64,000 nucleotides of DNA from Undaria pinnatifida (Eukaryota > Sar > Phaeophyceae > Laminariales > Alariaceae), in assembly GCA_012845835.1 (NCBI GenBank), contig JABAKD010000028.1, positions 8,745,632-8,809,631 on the forward strand, given 5' to 3'. This document shows, piece after piece, positions 36,101-44,473 of the stretch. A model generated the notes under the pieces. It was not told the DNA's origin and did no database searches. It saw only the letters and a list, made by a program, of their open reading frames with translations. The number at the start of each line of letters is the position of its first letter. The first letter of the stretch is position 1. Made by a program: the position numbers and the translations under genes.

Positions 36101-36560
36101 AAAAAAACAATAAACAGCACATCCCAGTCCCGCAATGCCTACCCTCTGGCCTACCCTTAAGGATACACCCCCACCTGAGCTCGTTTGCTGCGGCATAATC
36201 TTCAGCTGCCCTCTCCAGCAAGCCCATCTTCAGGCAGGCAAGCCCGCTTGAACACTTCCTCTCTATGGCAACCTCGCGAGCATCCAAAGATTTCCAGTAC
36301 TCCTCTTCCAGCTCCTTCACGCGTCGGTCAGCGGCCTCTATCTGCCGGGCGTTCTCCTCAGGAATCTCGTCTCTTCTCAGACGAACCCCCGTGGGCGCCC
36401 GTCCCGAGGTGTCGGCTATACATGAAGTGTGGGGGGCTGCGGGAGGTGAGGGTTGATGGGCAGAGTAGCCACGACACCAAACCGATGGAAAAACATAACC
36501 CGACCCTCTTGTCGGTAGCGTCAGCAAGGCTGTCACGAAACTCGCTGGTCTTAGGCCCAT
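17996..36560 (-). CDS. TPR-like protein gene, four exons, about 297 residues
   Basis: Exons on the minus strand are 36560-36175, 21920-21659, 20248-20114 and 18106-17996 (stop TAG). Introns are about 14.25 kb, 1.41 kb and 2.01 kb, all GT-AG, with phases 2, 0 and 0. The exons join without a frame break and total 894 nt. The start ATG at 36560 sits in a perfect GCCATGG context. An in-frame upstream stop rules out a longer start, and the frame above it begins only at GTG. Residues 1-45 look like a presequence, 70-100 are charged and helical, and 104-150 form a TPR-like pair spanning the first splice (GLACLKMGLLERAAEDYAAA, then WPLGLVLFYLDRYHEAANSL). ATDERIWQ follows. TPR modules bind partner proteins; no enzyme motif is seen. 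I associate this architecture with organelle-type TPR proteins of algae, which is family knowledge and not a search result. The exact target organelle is unknown. Confidence 0.85.
18107..20113 (-). other. Intron 3 of the TPR-like gene
   Basis: This intron of about 2.0 kb holds poly-G runs at 18146 and 18614 and a diverged internal duplication (18140-18300 resembles 18600-18755, sharing GCACCAAGCGCGAA). On the opposite strand are two protein-like frames, 18982-19338 and 19335-19586, that I do not recognise. They may be a transposon remnant. Confidence 0.7.
20114..20248 (-). CDS. TPR-like gene exon 3
   Basis: The exon is 135 nt, exactly 45 codons, phase 0 at both ends. Acceptor CTTCTGCAG precedes CTG TTT CGG (LFRGT), and the end GGG AAT GAG precedes GTGGGA. 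It codes a helical segment including VDYLGMQFFSQVFLGLWHDV. The continuation RRTVYD then LFRGT across exons 2 and 3 is what I expect in related algal proteins. Confidence 0.85.
20249..21658 (-). other. Intron 2 of the TPR-like gene
   Basis: This intron of about 1.4 kb has donor GTGCGT and acceptor GCAG. Nothing coding is recognised inside. A plus-strand frame at 20550-20912 has no family resemblance. Confidence 0.7.
21659..21920 (-). CDS. TPR-like gene exon 2
   Basis: The acceptor is TTGGTTCTCAG at the exon's left edge in sense orientation. The first base completes codon 129 as AGT (Ser). The exon codes the second TPR-like helix pair (FYLDRYHEAANSL), the ATDERIWQAAA block and EPDVLRRTVYD. It ends at GAT before GTGCGT, a strong donor. 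Reading through this donor gives low-quality sequence, which supports the splice. Confidence 0.85.
21940..22195 (+). repeat. G-rich minisatellite, about 80 bp unit, array 1
   Basis: Units centre on a core like GGATTGGAACAATGG (21993, 22070 and a diverged one near 22155), separated by runs of G with occasional A. The core is shared with arrays at 23040-23130 and 23380-23880. The G strand is antisense to the TPR-like gene. Confidence 0.8.
22196..22860 (-). repeat. Dispersed repeat family, copy 2, with 126-codon minus frame
   Basis: 22200-22440 matches 1890-2200 closely. The copy extends further upstream in its own sense and includes an open minus frame 22858-22478. An internal ATG there opens MAGRRKGKTSTKK. 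Further on come REVEIRDRNGNVFARLNG and a charged segment ending KEERRLLQEWMRKY. The basic N-terminus and charged C-terminal helix suggest a nucleic-acid-binding or gag-like protein, but I do not recognise it. Confidence 0.55.
23040..23130 (+). repeat. G-rich minisatellite, single unit with 18-base G run
   Basis: A long G run (23047-23066) is followed by ACGTTACCCAGAGG and the core GGGATTGGAGCAATGG. The core is shared with the two larger arrays. Confidence 0.7.
23165..23370 (-). repeat. Dispersed repeat family, copy 3, partial
   Basis: This copy shares ATTCCTACTCCTAATAGAGA, GGCCACCAT and ACCAAACTTCTCCAT blocks with copies 1 and 2. It is truncated at both ends by G-rich minisatellite sequence. 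Confidence 0.7.
23380..23880 (+). repeat. G-rich minisatellite, 65-82 bp units, array 2
   Basis: Seven units can be followed by the core TTTGGATTGGAAC or variants at about 23401, 23478, 23560, 23635, 23710, 23775 and 23855. Each is preceded by AGAGGTA-like sequence and followed by G-rich filler. The G runs would favour quadruplexes on the plus strand. Confidence 0.85.
26104..26171 (+). repeat. 34 bp tandem duplication
   Basis: Two adjacent copies of AACCTCCACGGAAGGAGCGC plus the following 14 bases; the copies differ near their ends. Confidence 0.85.
26897..26998. repeat. Foldback element, arms about 45 bp
   Basis: A perfect 12 bp stem, AGCTGGCATGCC (26929-26940) with its complement at 26948-26959 and a 7-base loop, is extended by imperfect pairing of GGAGCGGCGTGTTCC with GGAACACCCCGCTCC. 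This is a hairpin-type MITE or a chance palindrome preserved in the intron. Confidence 0.65.
27360..27510 (+). repeat. CAG/AAC trinucleotide-rich tandem pair
   Basis: Two related blocks each contain a run of AGCAACGGC or AGCAGCAAC repeats followed by TCTCGAACATCATACG. The spacing is about 75 bases. Confidence 0.8.
28230..29990 (+). mobile_element. Dead Helitron: Rep N-terminal region
   Basis: Blocks in Helitron Rep order are readable across several frames. They are TYIYDHDLQ near 28276; AAALLYKGNT-like and FPRNGPASEYGKPRFVPIYS then LHYPLLHFSG (28435-28647); VDAMAVVVHMGPPALMA near 28973; the Rep frame 29085-29414; KYDCDICVDL and AYLYKYATYK near 29615-29690; and LMRYFGRP near 29950. Helitrons move by rolling-circle replication through a Rep with an HUH motif and a helicase. 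No helicase is present. The element is inserted in intron 1 of the TPR-like gene, antisense to it. Confidence 0.8.
29085..29414 (+). pseudogene. Helitron Rep catalytic region, HUH altered
   Basis: The frame starts at ATG 29085. It reads RHDLIDRVLNVKLNHLLADL, YVIEYQSRGVVYAHIIV and KVVKYMVYKKCG, followed by SAPCM, the usual landmarks of the Helitron-like N domain. The position expected for the metal-binding HUH (PHAH in typical members) reads VYAH, so the first His is lost. The neighbouring blocks are in other frames, and no single protein can be made. The family call is firm and inactivity is very likely. Confidence 0.85.
30369..30728 (+). pseudogene. Possible PIF/Harbinger-like transposase N-terminal fragment
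   Basis: Two overlapping frames (30322-30993 and 30369-30728) have protein-like composition. The first contains GDNPPGVKRTQRAFPRPAYK, which reminds me of the region before the catalytic domain in some Harbinger transposases. The second starts with an Asp-rich MGSDSDGDDYES. No catalytic residues are visible. The identification is weak. Confidence 0.3.
31266..31320. repeat. AT dinucleotide microsatellite
   Basis: An almost pure TA/AT run, preceded by seven A residues. Confidence 0.9.
33205..33392. repeat. AT-rich inverted-repeat element
   Basis: The left end AACTTGCAAAATCGAAATTC and the right end (AATCGAATTTCAAGTT) are imperfect inverted copies enclosing about 150 bases of AT-rich sequence. 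It may be a MITE. No convincing target duplication was found. Confidence 0.4.
33959..35222. mobile_element. Non-autonomous hAT-like element with GGGTC repeat arrays
   Basis: Terminal inverted repeats GGGCTCTTCACGGGTC (left) and GGGCTTTTCACGTGTC (right, complement) match at 14 of 16 positions. The flanks TGAAAATA (33951-33958) and TGAAAAAA (35223-35230) are a 7 of 8 target duplication, a length typical of hAT elements. The subterminal regions are arrays of GGGTC pentamers grouped in units of about 42 bp, each unit ending TTTTCAAAATCTC or CTCGAAATTCTC. The centre (34255-34860) contains a CAG run and no transposase. It lies in intron 1 of the TPR-like gene. Confidence 0.7.
34480..34512 (+). repeat. 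CAG trinucleotide run
   Basis: About eight or nine near-consecutive CAG units within the central part of the hAT-like element. Confidence 0.85.
36175..36560 (-). CDS. TPR-like gene exon 1
   Basis: This exon codes residues 1-128 plus two bases of codon 129. The N-terminus (MGLRPASFVTALLTLPTRGS) is basic and hydrophobic and could be a signal or transit peptide. The PASF stretch is reminiscent of, but not identical to, the heterokont plastid ASAF motif. A charged helix (RQIEAADRRVKELEEEYW) follows. The exon ends CTCAG before GTGGGG, a good donor. The open frame runs on 59 codons into the intron without similarity to the family. Confidence 0.8.
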
Positions 36561-36602
36561 GGCGAACAACACGCTAACACCACAAAGCAAAGAGCAATGC
36601 AC

Positions 36603-38100
36603 AGCGCACTCTGATCAGCGGATTCCAAAAGAGCAAAACAAGCTGAAACCAGAAACCACAGAGGACACGCGCAAGCCGCCGGTGTTGCATGTTGCACCCC
36701 TCAAATTGCCGCGCGAATAATCTAGATATAGACCATAATTCCTGCCCCTACTCATGGTAGGGGACTAAAATATAAAATCGGGACTCCTTTGAGAGGCTGG
36801 AACCATACCAACACTCCTTGGAAGCTCTTAACTTCCACTGACTGTACTTTTTGCTTTGTAAAAATGTGGCAGAGTGCAAGGTGTACTTCGTGCTATCACT
36901 AGAGCTCACCAAAACAGCAGATAATGGCTCACGTCGATTTAGGACGCAACCACGTCGCTGAAAGTTGCATTTGTGCTTCCAGGATTAGGTTTCCACAGCT
37001 TTTGCCTAAATTCAAAATTGCAAATTTGATACGATACATACGTTCTTGTGAGCTGGAGTCTGAAGCTCCCTCTACTACACAGCAGAACCACCGTACCACT
37101 GGTACGTAGCGCGTGCTCCAAAACCTCCCACCTGCACAGCAACAGCAGTGCAACAGCAGTACAACAACTGAGCAAAGCACACGTCGCACGCAAGGTCGGG
37201 AAGGCAAAGGCGTTAGGATGGCGAACTTGAATCGAATAGCGTCAATGGTAGGAAAGATCAAGGCAAACCTTCCCACCAGCTTGCAACCTTGGGCGCTCAG
37301 CTTGATGTTCAACTCGCAGGTAAAACAACACTTGATGTGATGGAAGTGAATCTCGTAGCTTTGTGTGTGTGCTGTTATACAAAAGTTTTGAGGGCAAAGC
37401 AATCCACGCAACCGTCGAGGCAAACTAGAGGATGCTGTGCGTAGCGTATCTCCCATTTAGCTTTGCACCTCCTCTCAATGTCCAATGTCTTCCAGCGCGC
37501 AGAATGCCCAACGCCCGCTGTCTCTCCGCGTTTGGAAAACGAAAATAGGAAAAGGATCTCTCTCCACTCGTGCCACAACACGGATACGAGGTTCATGTTC
37601 GCAGCCGCTATCCCGCTATCCTTTCTTATTTTTAGCCGGTTGATGCACTGTCACGCAGAAGTGTCACACAGAAATGCCACACAAGTCGCTCGTCACACAG
37701 CAGTCAAGGGCAGGGCGGAGAGTGTAAATCTGATGTTACACCGTCATACCTGCTACCTGGTACTTCGTACCAGGTATTAAATAGTCAACCCCCAATTGTA
37801 TGTCGTCTTTCGTTTTTGGCGACATCCGAGATTGGAGATACCTTTCCTCACGCAGGCTCAGTTCTATATTACAAGGGCTCCGCATGGGTGCCGGCATATC
37901 GCCGGCACCCATGCTTCGGGTAGGGCAGGGCAGCACCTCGAATTGTTCGACGCAATACTTGATATAGTAAAAAAAAAGCCACCATACACACAATCATAAT
38001 ATACTCTAGCCAAGAGTTCGATATAGACTAGCAATCACAGCAATAATGGACTACTTGTTGGTACCGTTTTTTATGTGAGTCCGATTCCGAGCGTCATCAG
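36603..38100. other. Upstream side of the TPR-like gene; hairpins but no gene recognised
   Basis: The promoter of the minus-strand TPR-like gene should lie just right of 36560, but no clear motif was identified. Perfect hairpins occur at 37757-37779 (TACCTGGTAC arms) and 37882-37914 (GCATGGGTGCCGGC arms with a 5-base loop). A minus frame 37456-36929 has no family resemblance. Confidence 0.5.
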
Positions 38101-38102
38101 AG

Positions 38103-38557
38103 TTCTGCTGCAACATTTCGCCGACGCTTTAACTCGCACCAGGTATATAGTTTGGGATCAACGAGGCCTCTCAGCTGCGATCAGCCGGAGACTCTCAACC
38201 AGGGCTACTACCCCCGCGTTGATTCGATGGTAATCAACGCGGCACCTCGTCGCAGAGTATTTGCCTTGGTAAAATAAACACCTCAAAATAAAACAGATGT
38301 CGTTGTCGGCGTGTCTCGCGCACAATGATGGGCGGGCGGGATGGTCTGTTTTCCCTAACCGCTTCCTACTCTCTCTAGCTGCTGCACGGGAGCGGACGAT
38401 GCATGTGGGATCGTCTTGCTTTCTCTGTACATATATCAGGCTTTTCTCCCACCCCGGGAACGGCATTCTTCCGTCCCCGGCGTTGCTCCAATATTTCTGC
38501 TGTAACATTTCGCCGGCGCATTTAGTTTGGGATCAAGGCCTCTCTGCTGCGGCATGA
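38103..38557. repeat. Pair of direct repeats about 390 bp apart
   Basis: 38103-38177 and 38493-38557 share TTCTGCTG(C/T)AACATTTCGCC, then AGTTTGGGATCAA and GGCCTCTC. They lie next to the tyrosine-recombinase remnant and could be terminal or split direct repeats of that element. Confidence 0.6.
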
Positions 38558-38859
38558 GATCACACCCATACTTGTTGCCCCTTTGCCCTTCTCTCAGGGC
38601 ACAGTTTATTTGTCTCTTGTTAGCATCCTTCCTTCGAGTTTCTTGTCGTCCTTATGATATCCAAACTTCTATAGTACCTTGACCCCTAGTAGATTCGGCT
38701 TCGATATTCCCGTGCACGCGCTGTGTACGAACATGCAAACTTTGCGGACAGCTGCAGGACGTCCACCTCTATGAACGCCGTTTGGCGAGAACGCTTCACC
38801 CCCGCCACGGCGGCGGAGGCTGTTAAACCCTCTGTGTCTGTTTGTGCGATGGTTGCGGA

Positions 38860-39470
38860 CTGTCACCCCATGTACTCCATAAAAATGCCCATGGCCGTAC
38901 GGTCCATCTTATGGCTCCCCGCCCCTCCCAACCGGGAGAGCGCAAGGTGTACCGCTTCATGTTCTCCGTGCCCGCCGCCCGCAAATGGATCTGGAGGTTG
39001 GTGGTCATCTGCGCCGGCGTGAACGCCCCATATCTCATATTGCCGCATTCTACAACACTCGGGCACAAGAATCCTGACCTCGATGTCAGTGACCCGTGCA
39101 TGGATGCCGCCTTCTGTCAGTACTCTACCACGGCTGCGACCATGCAAGTTTTGCCGCAGTCTAGGCTCTTCCTTACCACGACTGCTTGGGAGGAACTTCG
39201 CAACATCTTCCGAACAGAGAACCGAAAATGAACCTCTCGCTTCCCGTCATTTGCAGCAATTTCGACGCAACCGCTACCGACACCTTGACACCGCACTTCC
39301 CTCTGTATATAGTGTCACGCAAAAGACGACCACGTCCCGAATCAATGCCATGCGTTCTGCTGCTGTGGGCAGCCTCTATGTGCGACGGCGCGTGTCCCAC
39401 ACTAGATGATGCAGCTAGACTGCCACCGACGGAGGTCCCTGCTTTACCCCCACCTCGATAAATCCTAGCA
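38860..39470 (-). pseudogene. Tyrosine recombinase remnant of a DIRS-like element, copy 2
   Basis: Read from 39470 downwards, three broken frames match the recombinase at 57428-58241 and 63888-64000. They are KVSVAVASKLLQM with FIFGSLFG; then SGFLCPSV and TPAQMTTNLQIHLRAAG; then GGAGSHKMDRTAMGIFMEYMG. In the block around the catalytic H-x-x-R, the His codon CAC of copy 1 reads CGC here, and one base is missing before the Arg. The element therefore cannot recombine. The N-terminal SAM-like part and the RNase H are not found upstream. Confidence 0.75.
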
Positions 39471-39479
39471 CACGCGAAC

Positions 39480-40745
39480 TGATCCTTTTGTGTCTGGCGA
39501 CAAAACGTGTCGAGTGCGTTTCTTATGATGTTTTTACTCAATCGAGCATCCGGGGCCAGCAAGGTAATTGACCGTGTCTGAGGCGTGTTCTCTTCGTAGC
39601 CAATGAGAGGCGCGCGCTGAGCCAGGTTCTGAAATATACATTGCATGATATAATATTAGTATCATCTAGATCCGAGCCTCCCAGATCCACTGTCTGTGTG
39701 TTGTATGATCGTGGAGAGACGTGCTCGAGATTTTATAGACGGAAATAAAAACATGTCATTTTTGTCTGATCGCTCATTGACCAGGATCCGTACACAAAAT
39801 AGGCGTCACCCGGGCACGATAGGGTCTCACGCCGGGATCGGAATCCATTCACACATCTACAACACCGACAACCCAGGGACGAACACGGATATCATCCAGG
39901 TTGATGCCTCCCAGCAAAACCCGCCGCCGCTGTCCAGAATCGTTCGACTGACAAGCGGAGTAGGGGTCGGGCGTCGTCCAACAAGCGCACCGGTCGCTCG
40001 CCGTCGAGCAGCCGCCCCGAGATTTGTACCCACCCTGCGTGCCGCAACAAGCAGGGTCATTCGACACAGCAATGCTGGACACGCGCATGTCCTGCCGTCG
40101 ACGCCAAATGAGGGTTTGGGGTAACCCAGGTTCGACTCGCGACTTGCAACAACTTCTCTTCTTGTCTTTCGTAGCGTGGAGGACACGCCAGGTTGGGGCA
40201 AGGTTCGACGGCGAACCAAGCGACGGTAACGATAGAAGTGCTTCGAGGCAACGAGAGGTGCTTCGGAGGCAACACAGAGAGTCTACAGTGATTACTTGTC
40301 AGCGGGAAACGTGATTACCCGCCTCTCTGTCACCAGAATCTACGGAGACTCCACGACAACTTTTAGTACAACAAGACAACACGTCTGGAACGGCTACCGT
40401 TCATACAAATCTTCACGAGAAGATCTGTCTCCGTAACGGTAGAAAGTGTACCTGCGACCCATGTATATACACTTCGAAGTATATTAAAAAAAACGTTTGT
40501 AAAGTCCGAAGCAGAATTGGTTACAAAGCGAGTAAAACAACCCTGCCGAGAAAAACAAACTTTCCCGTACCTGAAAAGCTTCCAAAAGTTTTTGAAAAAA
40601 TGTCGATAATCTGGCTTCATTGTTAAGAAGAGGGGACGCGGCTTGGCCGTGTTAGGGGGGGTTGCCGGTCTCACAATAGCGATCAGAGCAAAACCGAGCG
40701 CGCCAGGGCGTTTTCGATTAAATCTACTATGCCATGTGACTTATG
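39480..40745. other. No gene recognised
   Basis: Frames on both strands around 39696-40219 are long but show no family features. The plus strand at 40380-40520 is AT-rich with short inverted repeats. Confidence 0.45.
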
Positions 40746-40749
40746 TTTT

Positions 40750-41055
40750 TCGTCTCTGCTTGGCTGTTAACTCGAGGTTGATGAGTATTAGCGAAAACCT
40801 GACGATGTGTTCATGATCCCCACCACGTATATCCTGGAAAAATTCAGCGCCATCGAGGCATTTTTCTAACCCGGAGATTTTTCACCCGCATCCCCATTCC
40901 CATGCTCTCTTGATTGGCTGCTACTCGAGAGCGATAAGTCATGTCGACAATCCGACGACGGATTCATGATCCCCACACCCGAATTAATATACCATGAAAA
41001 AATTCAGAGCCATCGAGGTATTTTTCAAAACCGGGGATTTTTACCCGCATCCCCG
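40750..41055 (+). repeat. Diverged tandem duplication, 152 bp period
   Basis: Two copies share TTCATGATCCCCAC (40810 and 40962), GAAAAAATTCAG, GCCATCGAGG and ACCCGCATCCCC. They differ by roughly one base in five. Confidence 0.8.
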
Positions 41056-41749
41056 TTTTCGGGCATTATCGTATTATTCCCGTTACAGCTGGTAAAAATC
41101 CGTTGAAACCCAACATCAACCCCAACATCAACCGACCTAATATTGTCAAACTATATGAACCGTACCAGCATGGGTAAATCTATCGGCTATAATGTTTTGT
41201 GAGATGAAAGGGGATTTGTCACTACCACCCCGCCCCCCCCCCCAAACATCCAGGGTACTGTCATTCTCGGGTGTCGCCTTTTCTGTCCTTTGTGCATTTG
41301 TTATTTATAAAATGTTGAAAAACGCCGGCTGTGAGTACGACCGATTGAATGAAAATATATATATTGTAGTGGTACGGCCACGGCTCCGCCCGTGGCGCTC
41401 GATCTGGCTGCGTTCATCGCCCATAGTGAAAGGATAACGTAGGGCATAGTGCGGTAGTACTCATCGTATTTATAGCATGCTGTGATTCACCACTGTGGAC
41501 GCAAAAGTACGGACCATTGCGGTATAAATGTAAATTCCAACCGGTTCTTACATTTCCGTCCGTAGTCACTGAATGGCAGTATTTATGTCGTACGTGGCAT
41601 GCATAATCAGAACAACACGTGTACGAAGTATGTTATTGTACTCCGCCACGGCGAAACAGTTGTACTGGTACTGCTACCACCACTACCACTTGTACTGCTG
41701 ATAATGCTACGGTGCAGTATAAACTGCTTCCTGCTACTTATTAGTCCCG
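41056..41749. other. No gene recognised
   Basis: A poly-C run near 41233 and scattered short hairpins. No coding signal. Confidence 0.5.
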
Positions 41750-43020
41750 AGCAAAGAATATTCCACAGTCCCCATTGCGCAGGTCTAACACGCCTGTATA
41801 ATCAGCAATCAATGGATGGGGAGGGGGTTTCCACACTGTGCGGGGCGGTATCTACCAAGGGGAACACTCTTTGGGTTGTTGGATTTGTGTACAAGTATGT
41901 ATGAAAAGGTTTTTGGCCCGGGGGCACGGGCCTTATCCTCCCGTGCGGCGGGACCTCGACGTTGGGCCCAGGAGCAACTCTCACAGCGCGCAGGCTCTAT
42001 GAGTCCCAGCCAATCAACACTCAGTGGATGGGGCTGGGGTTTCCACAACATGCGAGGCGGTATCAACGCGAGGAATCAGTGCTTTCGTCCCCGCGTTGTT
42101 GGATTTGAATATGTAAGGAAATGTTTATGGCCCGGGGATGGGAAAGGATCCTCCCCGGGTGCGGCGTGAACTCGACGTTGGCCCGAGGGGTAATTCTCGC
42201 AGCGCGCTGGCTCTATGAGCCCCAGCCAATCAGCGATCAGCGGATGGAGGTGAGGTTTCCACGCCGTGCGGGGCGGTATCGATCCGGGGGTCTCTGTTTT
42301 CGTCCCCGGATTGTTAGAGTTGTGTATGTGTGCAGCATTTCTGACCCGGGGATGAAAAATTATCCTCCCCGGGTGCGGCAGGAGTTCGACATTGGCCCGA
42401 GGGGCAACTCTCGCAGGGCGCTGGCTCCATGAACCCCAGCCAATCAACAATCAGTAGATGGAGGTGGGGTTTCCACACCGTGCGGGGCGACATCGACCGG
42501 GAAGACCACCATTTCGTCCCCGGCTTGTTGGAGTTGTTGGTGTAACGAAGGATTTATGAACCGGGGATGAAAATTAATCCTCCCCGGGTGCGGCGGGACC
42601 CCGACGTTGGCCCGAGGGGCAACTCTCGCAGCGTGCTGGCCCCATGAGCCCCAGCCGATCAACAATCAGTGGATGGGGGTGGGGTTTCCACACCGTTCGG
42701 GGCGACATCGATCGGGGAGATGATTTTTTTCGACCCCGTGTTGTTGGAGTTGTATATGTGTGGAAGGCTCCCTGATCTGGGGATGGAACAATATCCTCCC
42801 CTGGCGCCGCCGACTCCAGGAGTCACACAGCCTATCAGCGATCAGTTGATGGAGTCGGGGTTCCTACACTGTGCGAAGCGGTGTGGATCCGGGGGTCGCC
42901 ATTTTCGTCCCCACTTGGTCGGAGTAGTAGAGAAATGGAGGGATTCCTGAACTGGGGATGGGAATCTTTCCTTCCCGCCTACGACGGAACCTCGATGATA
43001 CCATGGCTGGAATATTCCTG
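41750..43020 (+). repeat. Satellite-like tandem array, about 215 bp unit, 5-6 copies
   Basis: Unit starts (GGATGG followed by GGGGTTTCCAC) are at about 41814, 42023, 42241, 42456, 42670 and 42848. Each unit also has a GGCCCG or CCGGGGATG box, CTCCCCGGGTGCGGC, then TTGGCCCGAGGGGC, then AGCCAATCA. The last unit is shorter and more diverged. Frames on both strands across the array are by-products of the repeat. Confidence 0.9.
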
Positions 43021-43283
43021 TTCAGCATCATCCTTCTAGAACCGCGCCAGCGTCTGGCAGGGATTTGATAGGCCACTCAGCGGCCAGAATCGACGTTCAA
43101 AATTGTAGTTCAGCAAGGCTGGCTTGATCGCAGTGAGGACTGCCTCGGGATTGTCGGGAATGCTCAGCACGCAATGGCGACGGCTCGGCACAGCACGAGG
43201 CTTGGCGTTCTGCCGGTTGTGTCGCCCATCCTCCCTGCCCATGCGGCAAGACGGGGCTGAACCGCTCTGAGTGGCGAGACCAT

Positions 43284-43322
43284 GATGACAGACAGACAGA
43301 AAGACAGACAGACGGACAGACG
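43284..43322 (+). repeat. GACA microsatellite
   Basis: A run of GACA units with occasional GACG or GAAA. Confidence 0.9.
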
Positions 43323-44125
43323 TATTTTGGGTATTATAATAAGGATCATGGTCAAATAGCTTTTCCATTATTCAATTGCCGTGAACGGTAGACGAGACAT
43401 TTCATACTCACTCGCAGAGCTTACCTAGAGCATCCCTACGAGTGCATCGGTGCTTCGGTTTCGTTGTAGAATCGACCGGTCGATCTAGTGACCAACAACG
43501 ACCAATGACCGATAACCACCGGTACAACCGGGTAACAAATTCGATCGTAACCACCTTGTACTTGGTCAACCTGGTGCACAGCAATACCTCGGCCTAGCGC
43601 ACAGGTAGAAACATCTACGGTATGCAGTAGTGCCTCGGCTTTCACCCAGCGCATGAATGCTGGCAAATATACCTGGGATCTCCTTTCCGCCATGCCGCCG
43701 TTTCTAACGGTGCAAATGTCAAAGTACAACATCAAAACCCAAAAAAACGTTTTACTCCTACCGATATGATACGATACGCCTGTTGGCAAGAAACAGGTTA
43801 AGCTGGCGGGGACGGTGGGCGTGCGAGTGGAGGAGCTCACGCCCAGCAGGTCTGTGGTCAAGATCGCGAATACAAGAAAGGCGAGTAAATGGGTGCTACT
43901 GTCGCCTTACCTAGAAGTAACACGTGTCACGCTTGCAAACACGCGCGTGCATGCGCTTCCAAGTACACACGCGGGTGCGTTACGTTTCTGGGCTGCCGCG
44001 TGACCCGAGGTTATTTCAGGAGCGCAAGGTGCGCACCGCCCAGCCCTGATGGCTGATTTAAACGTGCCAAGCTCGAAGCGGTACCTGCGGGCTTAGGCTT
44101 TCAGGAAATATTTGTACTTCGTATA
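43323..44125. other. No gene recognised
   Basis: A minus frame 43861-43436 and shorter plus frames show no recognisable domain. Confidence 0.45.
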
Positions 44126-44308
44126 CAGTTGGTACCCCGATTAAGAGCGCCCAAGATGAGAGCATTTTTCGGGACTTAAGAGCGGTCAAATCGGCATGTC
44201 CCGCCATACTAAAATCGATATATTGCCGACTACAGATAGGAGCAGAGCGTACTTAAGAGCGCCTGTTTCGGCTGCTCACAGGGTTCTCTTAAATCGGGGT
44301 ACCCACTG
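44126..44308. mobile_element. MITE, Tc1/mariner (pogo-like) type, 183 bp, TA target site
   Basis: The left end CAGTTGGTACCCCGATTAAG and the right end (complement CAGTGGGTACCCCGATTTAAG) are inverted repeats starting CAGT. They are flanked by TA on both sides (44124-44125 and 44309-44310). TAAGAGCG occurs at both ends and inside. A TA duplication with CAGT termini is typical of the Tc1/mariner superfamily. No transposase is inside. Confidence 0.8.
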
Positions 44309-44473
44309 TAGTGCAACAACGACCCAATGTGTTGCTTACTGTAGGTTACATACCGGTACTTTTTTTTTTGTGCATGCGTTCAAGCGTCACCTGTACGTAG
44401 CTTGACTTATCATGTAAAGACGGATCCAAAATATGGAGATCGCTGGGTGTGACGTGCCCTTGATAGAGGTTAC

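Larger units (their letters stand above)
21921..36174 (-). other. Intron 1 of the TPR-like gene, about 14.25 kb
   Basis: The donor is GTGGGG at 36174 and the acceptor TTCTCAG ends at 21921. The intron contains a G-rich minisatellite (C-rich in the sense RNA) next to the acceptor, two copies of the unnamed repeat family, CAG-type repeats, foldback sequences, a dead Helitron on the other strand and a hAT-like element. Its size is inferred from in-phase joining of exons 1 and 2. The stretches 24000-26100, 29990-30320, 31690-33200 and 35225-36174 hold no gene I can support. Confidence 0.75.

Noticed and set aside
35997-36174. Extension of the exon 1 frame past the donor site
   Set aside because: The 59 extra residues lack family similarity, and the in-phase join to exon 2 explains the protein better.
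41816-42950. Open frames across the satellite array on both strands
   Set aside because: They arise from the repeat period and are not conserved as protein.
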